DNA of 64,000 bases from Nelumbo lutea (GCA_022828595.1 JAKGHH010000002.1:37728222-37792221); one strand, 5' to 3'; counted from the stretch's first letter, positions 1 to 10,619 are shown. A program made the numbers and translations. Notes: generated by a model not told the origin, from the letters alone.

Positions 1-1181
1 CGCAACACAACCAGAAGGGTGCAACACCATGCAACCAAATATGTCATGATAGACGAACGGCTATACCGGAGATCTTACACGCTACCCTACCTACGATGCT
101 TGTGACCTACTAAAGCCGAGCTCATACTCTGCGACATTCATGAGGGTCTGTGAGACGGGCACTTGGGGGGCAGGGCCCTCGCCGAGAAGGCACTTCGACA
201 GGGATATTATTGGCCAACAATGAAAGCAGACGCCATCAAGCTCGTTAGGAAATGTGACAAATGCCAGAGGACATGCCGATATTCACCACCAACCCGCTGT
301 TGACCTCAAGTATCTCACCAGTCCGTGGCCCTTCGCACAGTGGGGCATTGATCTACTCGGGCCATTCCCGTCAGCAACAGGTGGGAGGAAGTTCTTAGTA
401 GTAGCAGTGGACTACTTCACAAAGTGGGTAGAAGTTGAGCCCCTTGTAACGATCACAGCCCAGAACGTCCAAAACTTCTTTTGAAAGAACATCGTGTGCC
501 GCTTCGGGTTACCTTGGGTATTGATTTCTGACAACGAAAAAGCAGTTCGAGGACATCAAATTCCAAGACTGATGCCAAGACATGGGAATCCGACAGAACT
601 TTACTTCAGTCACACACCCTCAAGCAAACGGTCGGAAAAAAGTCACGAACAGAGCCATCTACCGCGGACTGAAGGCACGGATGGATCGGGCTAAAGGGTT
701 GTGGGCAGATGAGTTACCTAGCATCTTATGGGCCTAATAGACCATGGAGAAGACCGCCATGGGAGAAACACCCTTCAACCTTACCTACGGTACCAAAGCA
801 GTTATCCCTATAGAGATCAAAGTCCCTACGCTGCAACTAGAAGCATATAGTGATCAGACAAATGAAGATGAGCTCCGTACCAACCTCGATCTACTCGACG
901 AAGTAAGGGACCTCACGTATATCAGGACTGCAGCCTACTAGTAGAGAGTAGCTCGGTACTATAACGCCAGGGTCAAGAAGCGGAACCTCCGCGTCAGCGA
1001 CCTGGTTCTTCGAAAGGTTATGGTACCTGAGCCGATGCTGGAAAGCTTGGGTCTAACTGGGAAGGACCTTACCGAGTAAAATGAGTCCTCGGGGAAGGAA
1101 CGTATGAGCTCGAGACCCTCGAAGGGAAACCAAATACCTCGAGCATGGAATATTGTCAATTTAAGACAATACTATCTGTAA
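1..1181 (+). pseudogene. Ty3/gypsy (Tat-lineage) integrase, 3' end of pol, degenerate
   Basis: Remnant of the integrase that inserts retrotransposon cDNA into the host genome. An H2C2 zinc-binding segment can be read at about 121-254 (ending KCDKCQR) with an internal stop. After a frameshift the catalytic core follows at 254-484 (WGIDLLGPFPSATGGRKFLV, then VDYFTKWVEVEPL), with the first catalytic Asp in GIDLLGP. The second Asp is in the ISDNE motif near 530. Where the family has an acidic residue (usually QAEVTN) the sequence reads R-K-K-V-T-N near 640, so the third catalytic residue appears lost. The C-terminal part (ETPFNLTYGTKAVIPIEI at about 765; YYNARVKKR at about 960) runs to a stop at 1179-1181, after the family-typical ending NLRQYY. 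Several stops and frameshifts make it non-functional. The 5' part of the element lies outside the window. Confidence 0.9.
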
Positions 1182-1848
1182 CAACTGAGTATGCCACGAG
1201 CCACTCCCAAAGCCTAAGGGCCAAAATGCCAAGCTAACACGGTCTTGTGCAATAAGACCCGGTCGCCTTTGAGGCATGGGAAAACCTCAAAAGTAGACTA
1301 TAAGTCACTCCCAGAGCCTTAGGAAAAAAAATGCTGAGCTAATATGATCTCGGCGCAGTCAGACCCAGTCTTCTCCATGATAGCTTGTCCAAGTGAGGAG
1401 TGTAAGCAGCTTGGGCTTAAACCCCACCAAACATAGCTTCTTCTAGTACGATGATCGAAGTAAAGAATAATCGACGAGCACATAGTTCGGGCACACGTGG
1501 TAATCGCTTTATCGTGCACCATAGAGATGCCTTAAATGATTTAAGGAACATTTTGAGATAACGATTATCAAGGAGTCCTACTTCGGGTATGTAGCTCTAA
1601 TAGTTTGGGTGTTGAGATCACCTTAGCAAAGATAAAGAGACCACATCATACTTGGAAGAAAAAAGGGAGAACTTTCATTATCATTTCAAAAAAAAAGAAA
1701 AAAAAGAGAGAAAAATGACAATGCAATAGTCGAGCTAAACAGCTCGGGAAAGTCTGACTGTCATATGGCACAACCGCCCAACCAAAGACCTTTGAAAGAC
1801 CGGGTTTATGGCACCCAAAATCCACCAGAAGTCCAAAGAAACACCACC
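1182..1848 (+). repeat. 3' spacer of the Tat element with a short imperfect tandem repeat
   Basis: Non-coding spacer between the pol stop and the antisense ORF of the same element. Two imperfect copies of a unit of about 107 bp begin near 1199 and 1306. Both start CACTCCCA(A/G)AGCCT and contain a GACCC(G/A)GTC motif further on. Short tandem repeats in this position are common in Tat-lineage elements. An A-rich tract follows at about 1660-1715. No gene is recognised here. Confidence 0.5.
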
Positions 1849-3972
1849 TCAGGGATCCGCCTCCTCATCCTCTGGCGAGTCAGGCTCCTCTTCCTCCGCT
1901 TGGTCTACCATCTCAGGAGACAGACCCTTCATAGTGATGCCATCGAGATTGAGCCCGGAGAACTTATTCTGAACTAGCCACCGGCAGAGCTTAAACCTAG
2001 AGCGGTATGAACTCAAACCATACTCCGCTTGGTGGTCGTGGAATTCCTGGGAGTCTTTAAAATCCCAGATCACTTTCTCTCTTTCAGCCTCCACCATCTA
2101 ATCAAAGTTTTGAGTCCGATTTAGAAGAGTGGACTCCATGTCCCACACCTGCTGCTTGAGGAGCTCCCTCTCCGCTGCCATCCTCAATGATTCCTCCATG
2201 TAATGCGCGCTCTCTTCAGAAAGCAAGGCGATTTGAGCATCTTGGTCATGGACGAGCAGCTCCTAAGACTCGCACCCCTTGCGGGTCTGATGGAGCTCAC
2301 CCTGGAGCTTCTTGTTAGCAGCCCCCTGATCGAGGGCGTCGACGCGATAGACGTGCATCTGGAGAGCCATGGCATGGATGGGGGAATTCACCTACCAACG
2401 GAAGAGAAGATCAGAGGACAGCGGAGTGGAGCAAAACAATAGAGGAAAAGGGAAAGGGGTCACTTACCACCATGCAGTGGGAGGAAGCGAAAGCAGCGAG
2501 GTCCCTGGGCTCTATATTCCCCCAGTGAGCGACCTCATCGTTAGTAATCGCCTTCCAGCTCCTCCGACGAGCCACGAGGTAATCGTTCACCCCTTCCCAT
2601 TTCCCCACTAGAAACTGGGGGTAAGGGCGTGGTTGGAGGGGGTTACAGGGAGCCTCCCCCTACTGAGGGAGCTCATCCCATCCGAAGTCAACCCCACTAG
2701 TTCCCTCGGGTGGGGGTGCCAGAATCTCAGGCAGAGGGGAGGATAGAACCGGCTCAGCAGACCCGAACTCAGTACCTCTTGAGGGGGGAGTCCGGTCGGG
2801 GCACATCCTCTTTGCATGGCACCTATGGCTGCTCGAGAGAAGGCGGCGCGAATCGACACTAGACATGATGGCTGCCAAGAACATCAGTGTTAGTTCAGCA
2901 AGAATGAAATATATGCATGCGAATGTGAGTACGATGTCGTTACAGAAACCACACGACCTAAAAAGGCAACCTACCCGGGCTCAAGCCGGTCTGCACGTGC
3001 TTCTCCTCGGCCAAGTAGTCCGGGCAAAGGAAGCCTACCTGTGCCTTGGACAGCATCGTTTTCCGAGTTTCGGAGTCCAGCTCGGCCCCAGGGTCCTAGA
3101 TGGCGCCCCTCCAAGCAGTTGGGAAGGCCACCCCTCAGGGTTTCCAACCACAAAGTAATCCCGCTTCCAGGTGGGAATCTTATTCGGCAACTCGTACAAG
3201 AGCTTATAGCCGGGACGGGGAGAGAGGTAGTAAAAGCGCCTCTCCGGAGGAACCCTAGGAGCAGCATTTTTTATACAAAGGATAGAAGCAAAAATATCAA
3301 GGTCCAAAGGAAGACAGTACTCGTAACACAAAGATATAGTCCCAACCTTGTTTCGAATGGCATTGGGATGAAGCTGGTCAATGGTGACGTTAAAGTGATT
3401 TAACACCTCCGCTATCAAGGGGTGCAGGGGGAGACGCAAGCCATCCTCGAGTTGTTCTTGGAAGATTACTATGTCATTGGGACCATGCTCCCAAGGGAAG
3501 TTGCCAGTAGGGAGGCTGTAAACCAAGTCCCTAGGGAGGCAAAAGTAGCGGATTAGAGACCTGAGTCTCTCCGCAGTCATCAAAGAAGGGCCAAAGGTGT
3601 CAGACTCCCTCTCCCTAGAAGTAGATGCTCCCAAGGGAGAAGGAGCCTGAGTTGTTCCTGGAAGCCATCCTCGAGTTGTTCTTGGAAGATTACTATGTCA
3701 TTGGGACCATGCTCCCAAGGGAAGTTGCCAGTAGGGAGGCTGTAAACCAAGTCCCTAGGGAGGCAAAAGTAGCGGATTAGAGACCTGAGTCTCTCCGCAG
3801 TCATCAAAGAAGGGCCAAAGGTATCAAGCTCCCTCTCCCTAGAAGTAGGTGCTACGTCCCTGAAGGCCTCCCGAGCCTCCGGGATCTGCTCCCAGGCTCC
3901 CCTCGAGCTCGAGGGAGCATCGTCATCCTGGTTATCGCCCCTGTGGTAGGTGTGGCATGGGTACCCAGACAT
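1849..3972 (-). pseudogene. Antisense ORF of the Tat element (gypsy-type 'Transposase_28'-like protein), broken
   Basis: This ORF runs opposite to pol, between the integrase end and the 3' LTR, as in several Tat-lineage elements. The likely start is the ATG at 3972 (MSGYP...), because the second element at 24.7-26.7 kb also begins with ATG-TCT and both have a TATA box upstream. The N-terminal domain carries PSLMTAERLRSLIRYFCLPR, then PTGNFPWEHGPNDIVIFQEQL and LRLPLHPLIAEVLNHF. These motifs are shared with the second element and match the family annotated as putative gypsy-type transposon protein. The C-terminal part (2097-1849) ends in an acidic tail. A 192-bp direct duplication offset by 224 bp (3438-3629 and 3662-3853) shifts the frame, so the ORF is split at about 3600. 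The function of the family is unknown. Confidence 0.75.
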
Positions 3973-4108
3973 GACTGACAGCGATTGGGACTCACCAGAA
4001 GAGACGAAACGAAGCAAACTAAGGAATTCGGGTAGACTAGATGAAGTGCGCGCCCTCAGAATCCGAAGACAGTAAGATGGCGTGGGAGAAAATGAGGACC
4101 AGGAGCCC

Positions 4109-4121
4109 CCCTATTTATAGT
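4109..4121 (-). promoter_or_regulatory. Candidate TATA box for the antisense ORF
   Basis: On the minus strand the sequence reads GACTATAAATAGGGG, a close match to a plant TATA box, about 140 bp upstream of the proposed start at 3972. The second Tat element has GGCTATAAATAGGGGCC at the equivalent place (26908-26920). The conservation supports a dedicated antisense promoter. No expression evidence is available here. Confidence 0.55.
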
Positions 4122-4432
4122 CTCCACCCTTTCAATTTGATGACCCGGATCAAAGCAGATCCAATGCCCTGCGGGCGCCCTGACTGCACGGCTTCTGAAG
4201 ATCGAAGGTGATTGGCGGCACGTCTTCCATAATTATGGTAATCGCGGCCGCACGGCGTTCGAAGGTAAAAGCCACTTCAGCACGTTTTTGGAATCCGAAA
4301 AGTCAGGAAAGTCAGAAAGTCTCTTGATTCCCGCAAATGCATTAATGTGGGCAGTTAATCAAGTTTTGAATTTCGGTCAAATCCGTCCATCATGCTTCAT
4401 AAACTCCCCGCGCTAAGACAGTGCTCTTAGCC

Positions 4433-4448
4433 CGAGGAGTGGGGGGCA
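4433..4448 (+). other. Polypurine tract of the Tat element
   Basis: The sequence GAGGAGTGGGGGGCAAT lies immediately before the TG that opens the 3' LTR at 4451. Its position and purine content fit the primer for plus-strand DNA synthesis. The second element has the same motif at 27214-27230. Confidence 0.7.
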
Positions 4449-4450
4449 AT

Positions 4451-5231
4451 TGATGGAGGAAGATTTGACCCAGCCTATGAAACGGTGACACTTGGGGCTA
4501 CGAAGTAGCTTGCTACATTGTAGCTCACGGAAGGAGGAGTTTGCCGCGACGCGAACCCCAGGCTCCCCGAGCTACCTTTGAAGAGAACGCTCCGAGGCAA
4601 TTCTAGCTCATGAGCTAAAGTCATTAGCTCGCCCAAGCTCCCAAGCAGACAAGCCATCCCCATAACCAATTCTACTAAGGGTAGCTCTAGAGCGTTCCAA
4701 GCTCGCTACAAAATAGCTCGTGAATGAACCGCGCATGCACTCCCCAAGAAGCTTCCAACTGACAGACCGTACCGGTCAGACTGCACCATATCCCTTACTG
4801 ACGGCGCAGCCCCAGTCCTTTCGACAGTCTGCATCCGCGTCTCTCAGCAGGCAAGGGCGTGCCTGCCACTTTGGAAACGTGTCACTCACCCGGGCGAGGC
4901 GTACGCCACAACGGCCACCTGCGCAGCCCTGATAGGTAACGGCTGTAGAGCCAGTGGCGGTTATGCTCGATCTAACGTGAGGATCCCTATAAAATCCCTC
5001 AGGGCAGGAGAGAAACGGCTTCTTGAAACCTCTAATCTCTTGAATATAGTAAGAATGCACTATCTGCACTCTTAGTCTCGTCTCCTTTTGCTTCCCCCTC
5101 AGAGTACTAACTTAAGCATCGGAGTATCCCCACCGAGTAAACTCTCCGGGGATTCTTCTTCTTCCTCATCTCAGGTACCTTCCAGGAGTCACGTAAGTGC
5201 CAGATAGGAGTGACCGGATTGCGCTACATCA
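4451..5231 (+). mobile_element. 3' LTR of the Tat-lineage retrotransposon (781 bp)
   Basis: Opens TGATGGAGGAAGATTTGACC and closes GCGCTACATCA, so it has the TG...CA ends of an LTR. The opening matches the LTR at 40976 (read on the minus strand), which begins TGATGGAGGATGATTTGACC. The end shares AACTTAAGCATCGGAGTAT and GATAGGAGTGACC with that element. A TATA-like CCTATAAAATCCC lies at about 4985-4997. The LTR is rich in short AGCTCG/GAGCTA motifs. It ends directly against the PPR fragment, which suggests the element inserted into that gene remnant. Its 5' LTR and target duplication partner are outside the window. Confidence 0.85.
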
Positions 5232-5543
5232 GTAATGCTTAGAATTATTCACACTAGTAAGATTGGGGAAGAAATCCATGCCGTTGTATGTTCCTAAATA
5301 ACCGAACCGAAGGGCATTAACACTATAACCTACTTTACACAGGCCATCAATCATGGTGGTATATGTAGTTGAAGATGAAGAAACATTACATAGTATCATA
5401 TTGCGGAAGATAATGTTAGCTTTCACCGGTTGTCCAAATTTAAAGATATAGTTCATCAAAGTATTGTTACTCCATACATTAGGATTTAGGAATGATATTA
5501 TTTTGAACATTTCTTCGAATAAATTGAGACATAGTGGTAGCAA
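5232..5543 (-). pseudogene. Pentatricopeptide-repeat (PPR) protein fragment
   Basis: The minus strand reads about 100 codons with PPR helices: NPNVWSNNTLMNYIFKFGQP, then TTYTTMIDGLCKVGYSVNALR, followed by a next repeat beginning FFPNLTS. TYTTMIDGLCKVG is a typical P-class PPR signature. These proteins bind organelle RNA. The fragment holds only about three repeats, has no start or targeting peptide, and is cut on one side exactly at the LTR end (5231) and on the other by duplicated intergenic sequence near 5535. It is a dead fragment. Assignment to PPR is by motif only. Confidence 0.65.
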
Positions 5544-6460
5544 GCGATACCTACCACATCCGGGAGATACCCTTGTCGTATACCATTAATTAAAACCCCT
5601 TCCATTTTTTCTTCATCTCAATAAGCATTTCATATGTAATAAAGTTATTAATTGAAAAGCTTTTGAAACTTGTCACAGGGAAAGAAGGAATATCGGGGGA
5701 AGAAATTCGTCCGTTTGGTTTGCAGTTGAAATCAGAATTAGAATCGGAATCAAAATCCTTTGAAATTAGAATTGGAATGGTTCATTCTCATTGTCTTGGT
5801 TCAGACAGAAATAGGAATGGGAATTAGAATCAGCAGAAATGAGATTTCACTCCCAAGGGAGGGCCAGAGAATGGCCATTCCTTCAAATGAGGGAGTGCCA
5901 TTTAGCAGGAATGGGAATAGGATTCTGATTTCACCCAACTAGACATGTTCATGGGCCAGGCTCAAGTTTGGCTTTGCCTCTTTATCAACAAAAAATGTGC
6001 AAGCCCGAGCCTGAGCTTGACCCAACCATCGGGCCTAGATCTTGAACTTGATCCCGACCCTTATATAAAGCTTGAAACCTAATTTGTACATAAAATTTCT
6101 TATTTTCAGTGTATTTACTTTGGTCACTCTTGATAGAATTTTATGATCAAACATAACGTTAAATGCTTTTTCTTCAACTATGACTTTTCAATGGATGTTT
6201 AAAATTGATTTTTCCACAATTGAAGATTCATATCCTATTTTTTCTTTTTCACACGTTACATCTATTTACTTACTCTCAAAATTGAAAAAAGGCCACAAAT
6301 TGAAAGCTCAGAATTAAAATTTCCACAAGCTACATCTATTTAGTCACTCAAGTTAGAAACAAAGAACTTTCCATCAATTTCGTTCTCATATTTCACATCT
6401 CATATTTAATATAATGGGGCCGAGTGATGAGAATGTAGCTCTATGTTCACAAAAAAAGGC
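5530..6460. repeat. Segmental duplicate of 48.29-49.55 kb (left part)
   Basis: Long stretches match 48290-49550 with small changes, for example CCTACCACATCCGGGAGATA at about 5550 and again near 48308, and the CATGGGCCAGGCTC segment at about 5951 and 48850. The block ends in the recurring module GGGGCCGAGTGATGAGAATG (near 6418). No gene is recognised. At 5700-5941 it holds a MITE-like stretch of GGAAT/ATTCC-rich inverted sequence. 6460-6990 shows no recognisable feature. Confidence 0.75.
5700..5941. mobile_element. Possible MITE with GGAATC-rich inverted ends
   Basis: Begins CGTTTGGTTTGCAGTTG and is rich in GAATTAGAATCGGAATC-like sequence. The far end carries the complementary GGATTCTGATTTCACCCAAC. 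A second copy lies at about 48652-48840. The layout resembles small Harbinger-like MITEs, but I see no clear target duplication, so the class is uncertain. Confidence 0.35.
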
Positions 6461-6990
6461 GAATATTCTCGATTAGTACTCTGTACTTTGTGTCTAGTGT
6501 TACTTTAGTCCCCAAATTTTAAAATGCGACAATTCAATACATGCAGTGTGTGTTTAGCTAACATTGATGTTCTTGCCAAAGAAGTTGGTGTAGGTTGTTT
6601 CAGCTGACAAGATTATACCCAAAGCACATGTAGTGTGTGTTTGGTTGAAACACCAAACCCAGACCATTTTTCAGTTATGTCAAGACTTTGGAAATTGATG
6701 GGCAAAATTGGAAAGTTACATATAACCCCTACACTTGATTATAGTACTGCACTAGGTATTGGATTGGGCTGTCTTTGATATGCCAATTAGTGAAATCTAT
6801 TGAGGGTCAAAACCTGGTTTTGTTGGGATAGTCTGAGAATTCACATAAGTGACTGGTCATAGTGATAGGATCGGCCCCTATGTCAGACAAGGTGAAATGA
6901 TGGGGCTTACACTCTCTCTGATGGAAACCTAAATTGCTGACAGTGGATTTCAACCGTGTTTGATATTTGGTTTTGCAAATTATTTTTATA

Positions 6991-6992
<2 letters not shown>

Positions 6993-7047
<55 letters not shown>
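6993..7047. repeat. (TA)n microsatellite
   Basis: An almost pure run of alternating T and A, interrupted once near its right end. Confidence 0.97.
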
Positions 7048-7059
7048 GTGGTTTTGCAC

Positions 7060-8560
7060 AAGGTTCCCAGATCCATCCGAGCAGAAAGTGTGACACTATA
7101 CTTTGCAATCATGGGAGAGGTCCTTTCCTATTGGATGGTGTTGTGATTATTATGAGCTAATAGGTTAAGTATAAGAGACCATTAAAGGCTGATTACCTGA
7201 TGGGCTTTATTTTACTTAAGTCCATTATCTTTTGGCCTTTATAGGATGACCGAATTCAAATATCATTTAAGTGTAAATGTTGGGCCTATATTGAGCCCAT
7301 AGTGACGTGCTTAAGGGTTCACTGTGTTTAGTAGTGAATTCGGCTAAGGCTTTTCATAGAGGTTAGGCCGAAGCCATGTGGACATATATGAGGTCATTGT
7401 GGGGTCCCATGCGATACAAATTACCCCTAAGTTGGCCATGCAACACCTTTTGGTTGTGAGCCCTATAGCTGATGGGCCTAAGGCCAAAAATTAATATGAT
7501 TAATTAAACTATCACATGTTGTCATGTGACATGGGGCGAATCTAGGTACGGAGCATCAAATCTTATAAGTAGATAAGGTATATATCTAATTAGAGTCCAT
7601 ATTTGTTTTAAATTTGGATTATTTCCTAATTAGATTAGGAGATGGCTCCATAAGAGATTATAAAAGAGGAGGGGGCGGACCAGTCTAAGACAACTTCATA
7701 TTTTTGCAGTTTCTAGTTCTCTCTGCATCCTTTCGTCTCTCAATTTGACCTTAGCTATCTAAGACTGATATAGATAAGTTTTCCCTTTAACATGTTCCCG
7801 GATTGAATGGTTCAACCATCCGAGTCAACTGGTAAAGAAGAACATCTAAAGCTGATCATATTGAAAACTATCAATCTGAATTAATGATTAGGTGGCAAAT
7901 TGCATTGGGGCTGTTGTTATGTAGCTTTATACTGACTGTTTTAGCACATTTGGATTGAATATTATACAGCATAACGTAGTGAGGATGCTAAGAATTATAT
8001 AGTGACCGGGGCCCACAAATTGCTACGTGTACCCCATAATTGAAGACTTAGAACTGTTTTTATCCCTAGCACCAAAACATTAAAGCCTGATTTTTCCAAC
8101 AAGTCACCCAATATTTACTTTGGTCGCTCTCGACTTAGAATTTTATGATCAAACATAACGTTAAATACTTTTTCTCCAACTATGACTTTTCAATGGAGGT
8201 TTAAAATTAATTTCTCCACAGTTGAAGATTTGTAACCTATTTTTCTTTTTCCACACGTTACATCTATTTACTTACTCTCAAAAAAAAAAAAAAATATGAC
8301 CATATCACATATTTAGTGTAGTGGGGTCCAGCGATGCGAATGGAGCTCTACGTTTACTTCAAACATAATGGATATCATGAATAGAATTCGGATAACAATT
8401 GAATTTTGAAGAGTAGATTAAACTAAAAATGATCAAAACATTATATCTTATTAAAAACACATGAATTAAAGTGCCTTCTTATTGAATATCATGAATTGAA
8501 AATAACTTCAAACAAATTATTGGACAATTGTCTCTCTCCCCCACAAAAATTGCTGAGGAC
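7060..8560. repeat. Segmental duplicate of 50.49-52.0 kb (right part)
   Basis: Continues the match to the region upstream of gene C: CCATCCGAGCAGA near 7072 matches about 50500, ACTTCATATTTTTGCAGTTT near 7690 matches 49.58 and 51.10 kb, and CCCTAGCACCAAAACA near 8064 matches 49.96 and 51.5 kb. It contains the recurring upstream module ending GATGCGAATGGAGCTCTACG near 8334. No gene is recognised. It is probably intergenic or promoter sequence of an RLK paralogue. Confidence 0.75.
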
Positions 8561-8799
8561 GGAAGTGAATGAAGCCCAATTTTTTCTTTGATTTAGAGGG
8601 CCACATTCGTAGGAATTTAAAAACCTTCTTCGTGAAGATTTTTTGAATTTGGTTGTTCCTTCATAGACTAAGACAAGTTTGTTGTGTGCTTTGTTTAGTG
8701 TTATTTTGTTGTAATATTTTTATTTTTGTTGGGCCGGTTTCAGCTGGTGAGAAAGAGTATGCTTTGTAAGCTTTGGGTTTGGGGTTAAAAAAAGTGTTT
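8561..8799. repeat. RLK 3'-flank relic
   Basis: GAGGACGGAAGTGAATGAAG near 8553 and the following 200 bp match the sequence downstream of the kinase relic at 28.82-28.95 kb, and GGTTTCAGCTGGTGAGAAAG near 8735 matches 62.99 kb. This RLK 3' flank now sits directly upstream of an LRR-domain piece, which shows a rearrangement. Confidence 0.6.
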
Positions 8800-9298
8800 C
8801 GAAATTTGAAAGATCTTATTGAAATACAAATTTCCAATAACTATTTATTTGGTTCAATCCCTTCTTCTTTGGGAAATTTAACAAAACTGGAGTGTTTGTT
8901 CCTATTCAATAATTTACCACATGGCTCCATCCCTTCAGATATAGGAAGGCTGAAATCACTCATTGATCTACCCTTACACACAAATAACCTTAGTGGTTCC
9001 ATCCCTACATTTCTAGGTAATTTGAGCAGCCTAATCACTCTCTTCCTTTATAGAAATCAACTTTCAGGCTCTATTCCTCAAGAGATTGGAAATTTGAAAG
9101 ATCTTGCTGAAATAGACTTGTCTTATAGCCATTTAATTGGTTCCTTGCCTTCCTCTTTAGGAAATTTAACAAAACGGACCATCTTGAACCTATCCAACAA
9201 TTCATTATATGGCTTGATCCCTTCAACAATAGAAAATTTGTGGAAGTTGGTTGAGTTACAGATTCCCAACAACAACTTCTTTGGTTATTTGCTTATTT
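8800..9298 (+). pseudogene. LRR-domain fragment of a MIK2-like receptor kinase
   Basis: About 165 codons of plant extracellular LRRs with the consensus LxxLxLxxNxLxGxIPxxLGN. It is nearly identical to gene A at 20951-21440. It starts mid-domain at FRNLKDLIEIQISNN and breaks off at NNNFFGYL, after which an unrelated sequence gives a stop at 9298. No signal peptide, transmembrane segment or kinase is present. The 5' side joins RLK 3' flank and the 3' side joins probable LINE sequence. It is a dispersed gene fragment. Confidence 0.85.
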
Positions 9299-9480
9299 GA
9301 TAGTAAATAGAAGAAATTTTTATTAAAAGAAAAAAGGAGAACAGTGAATATACAAAGGGCCCAAATGAAAAAGAGAAGAAGCCAAACAAATAGAGAAACA
9401 CCACAAGCCACCAGGCCAAAGCCCAACAAACAAACTGCCAAAACAAGATGGAAACTTAACTAACCCAAAAAACGGAATCA
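9299..9480 (-). mobile_element. Possible LINE 3' end
   Basis: Read on the minus strand, the sequence has CATTTGGGCCCTTTGTATAT followed by CTTTTAATAAAAATTTCTTC, resembling the 3' untranslated end of plant L1 elements. The join to the LRR fragment is abrupt. The rest, to 9780, shows only a long T/A run (9713-9745) and no gene. Confidence 0.35.
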
Positions 9481-9999
9481 AGAAAACAAACTAAACTAGC
9501 ACCCTCTTCCCCTCCTACTCTCACCCTTAAATTCATTGAGCCCCTCTGAGACGACTTAGGTTAAACTACCATGTCCTTTGTAAAATTTAGAAATGCTCTT
9601 TCATTTCTTTACCAACTGCTCAAAACAATCATCCTCCACCTCAACATCTGACACATTTTCCCCTTCTAAATCATACCACTAATCACGAGGAAACTTGCGA
9701 AGGCTCTAGCAACTTTTTTTTTTTTTTTTTTTTTTTTTTATATATATAGATAGACACTTGAACGTCACATTCCACCCAAGAAATTGATAGATAAGCACTT
9801 TGCAACAGTGGCATCCTCAGGTCCGGAACTGATTTATAAATTCAGACCCCCACCCCCTCGCTTGCAACCTACTCAGTGGAACTCGACTGTTGTGGACTCT
9901 CAACAGCTGTGGAAGAGATCTCTCTCACCTCCCTCGATGGCACTAAAATCTCCGAAGAAGATCTCTTATATAGGAGATTTTCTATCCCTCTCCACCGTC

Positions 10000-10209
10000 T
10001 AGGGGTGAGCAATATTCGGTTAAAACCGAATTACCGAATCGAAAAATTTCAGTTTATTCGATTCGGTTCGGTTACCAATTTTTGGTTTGGTTATTTTGGT
10101 TTTATTATAATTTGGTTTTTGGTTTATTTTTTCTTTTTTAATTTTAGTTTTAAAAATTTTGGTTTATTCGATTCGGTTTTTAACCAAATAAACTGAATGC
10201 TCACCCCTA
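10000..10209. mobile_element. hAT-type MITE, 210 bp
   Basis: Ends are perfect 12-bp inverted repeats, TAGGGGTGAGCA and TGCTCACCCCTA. The flanks are CCACCGTC (9992-9999) and CCACCATC (10210-10217), an 8-bp target duplication with one mismatch, as expected for the hAT superfamily. The interior has ACCGAATCG/CGATTCGGTT motifs and no coding potential for a transposase. Confidence 0.85.
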
Positions 10210-10619
10210 CCACCATCTTCTCTAAAGAAAACACATAATTTGGTGAAACCTTCCTTAAAGTTTCTTGCTGTTGAAACCTTCTTTGAAGTTTGATAATTTC
10301 AATCACCTTACCAGAACTTTGTGACATAGTTGCAAGTAGACCTCCTTTTTGGAATCATCTAACAAGAGGATTAAAATGTCCAAAATACCCATGTAATTAC
10401 TTTGGAAGTAGGTTTTAACTGTTTTGAAAATTGGATAAGATCAAACGGTCAACCCATTTGACCCGAGAATCAATCATGTTTTAGGGTCCAATTTTGGATT
10501 AGATGACATTTTTGAAAAAATATTAAATTCGTCAAAGAACCACTGACCTAGATAGTTGAACTGCTAAACCATTTGACCCAGGCAATGGTTTTTTATTTAA
10601 TAAAAATTTATTTGATTTT

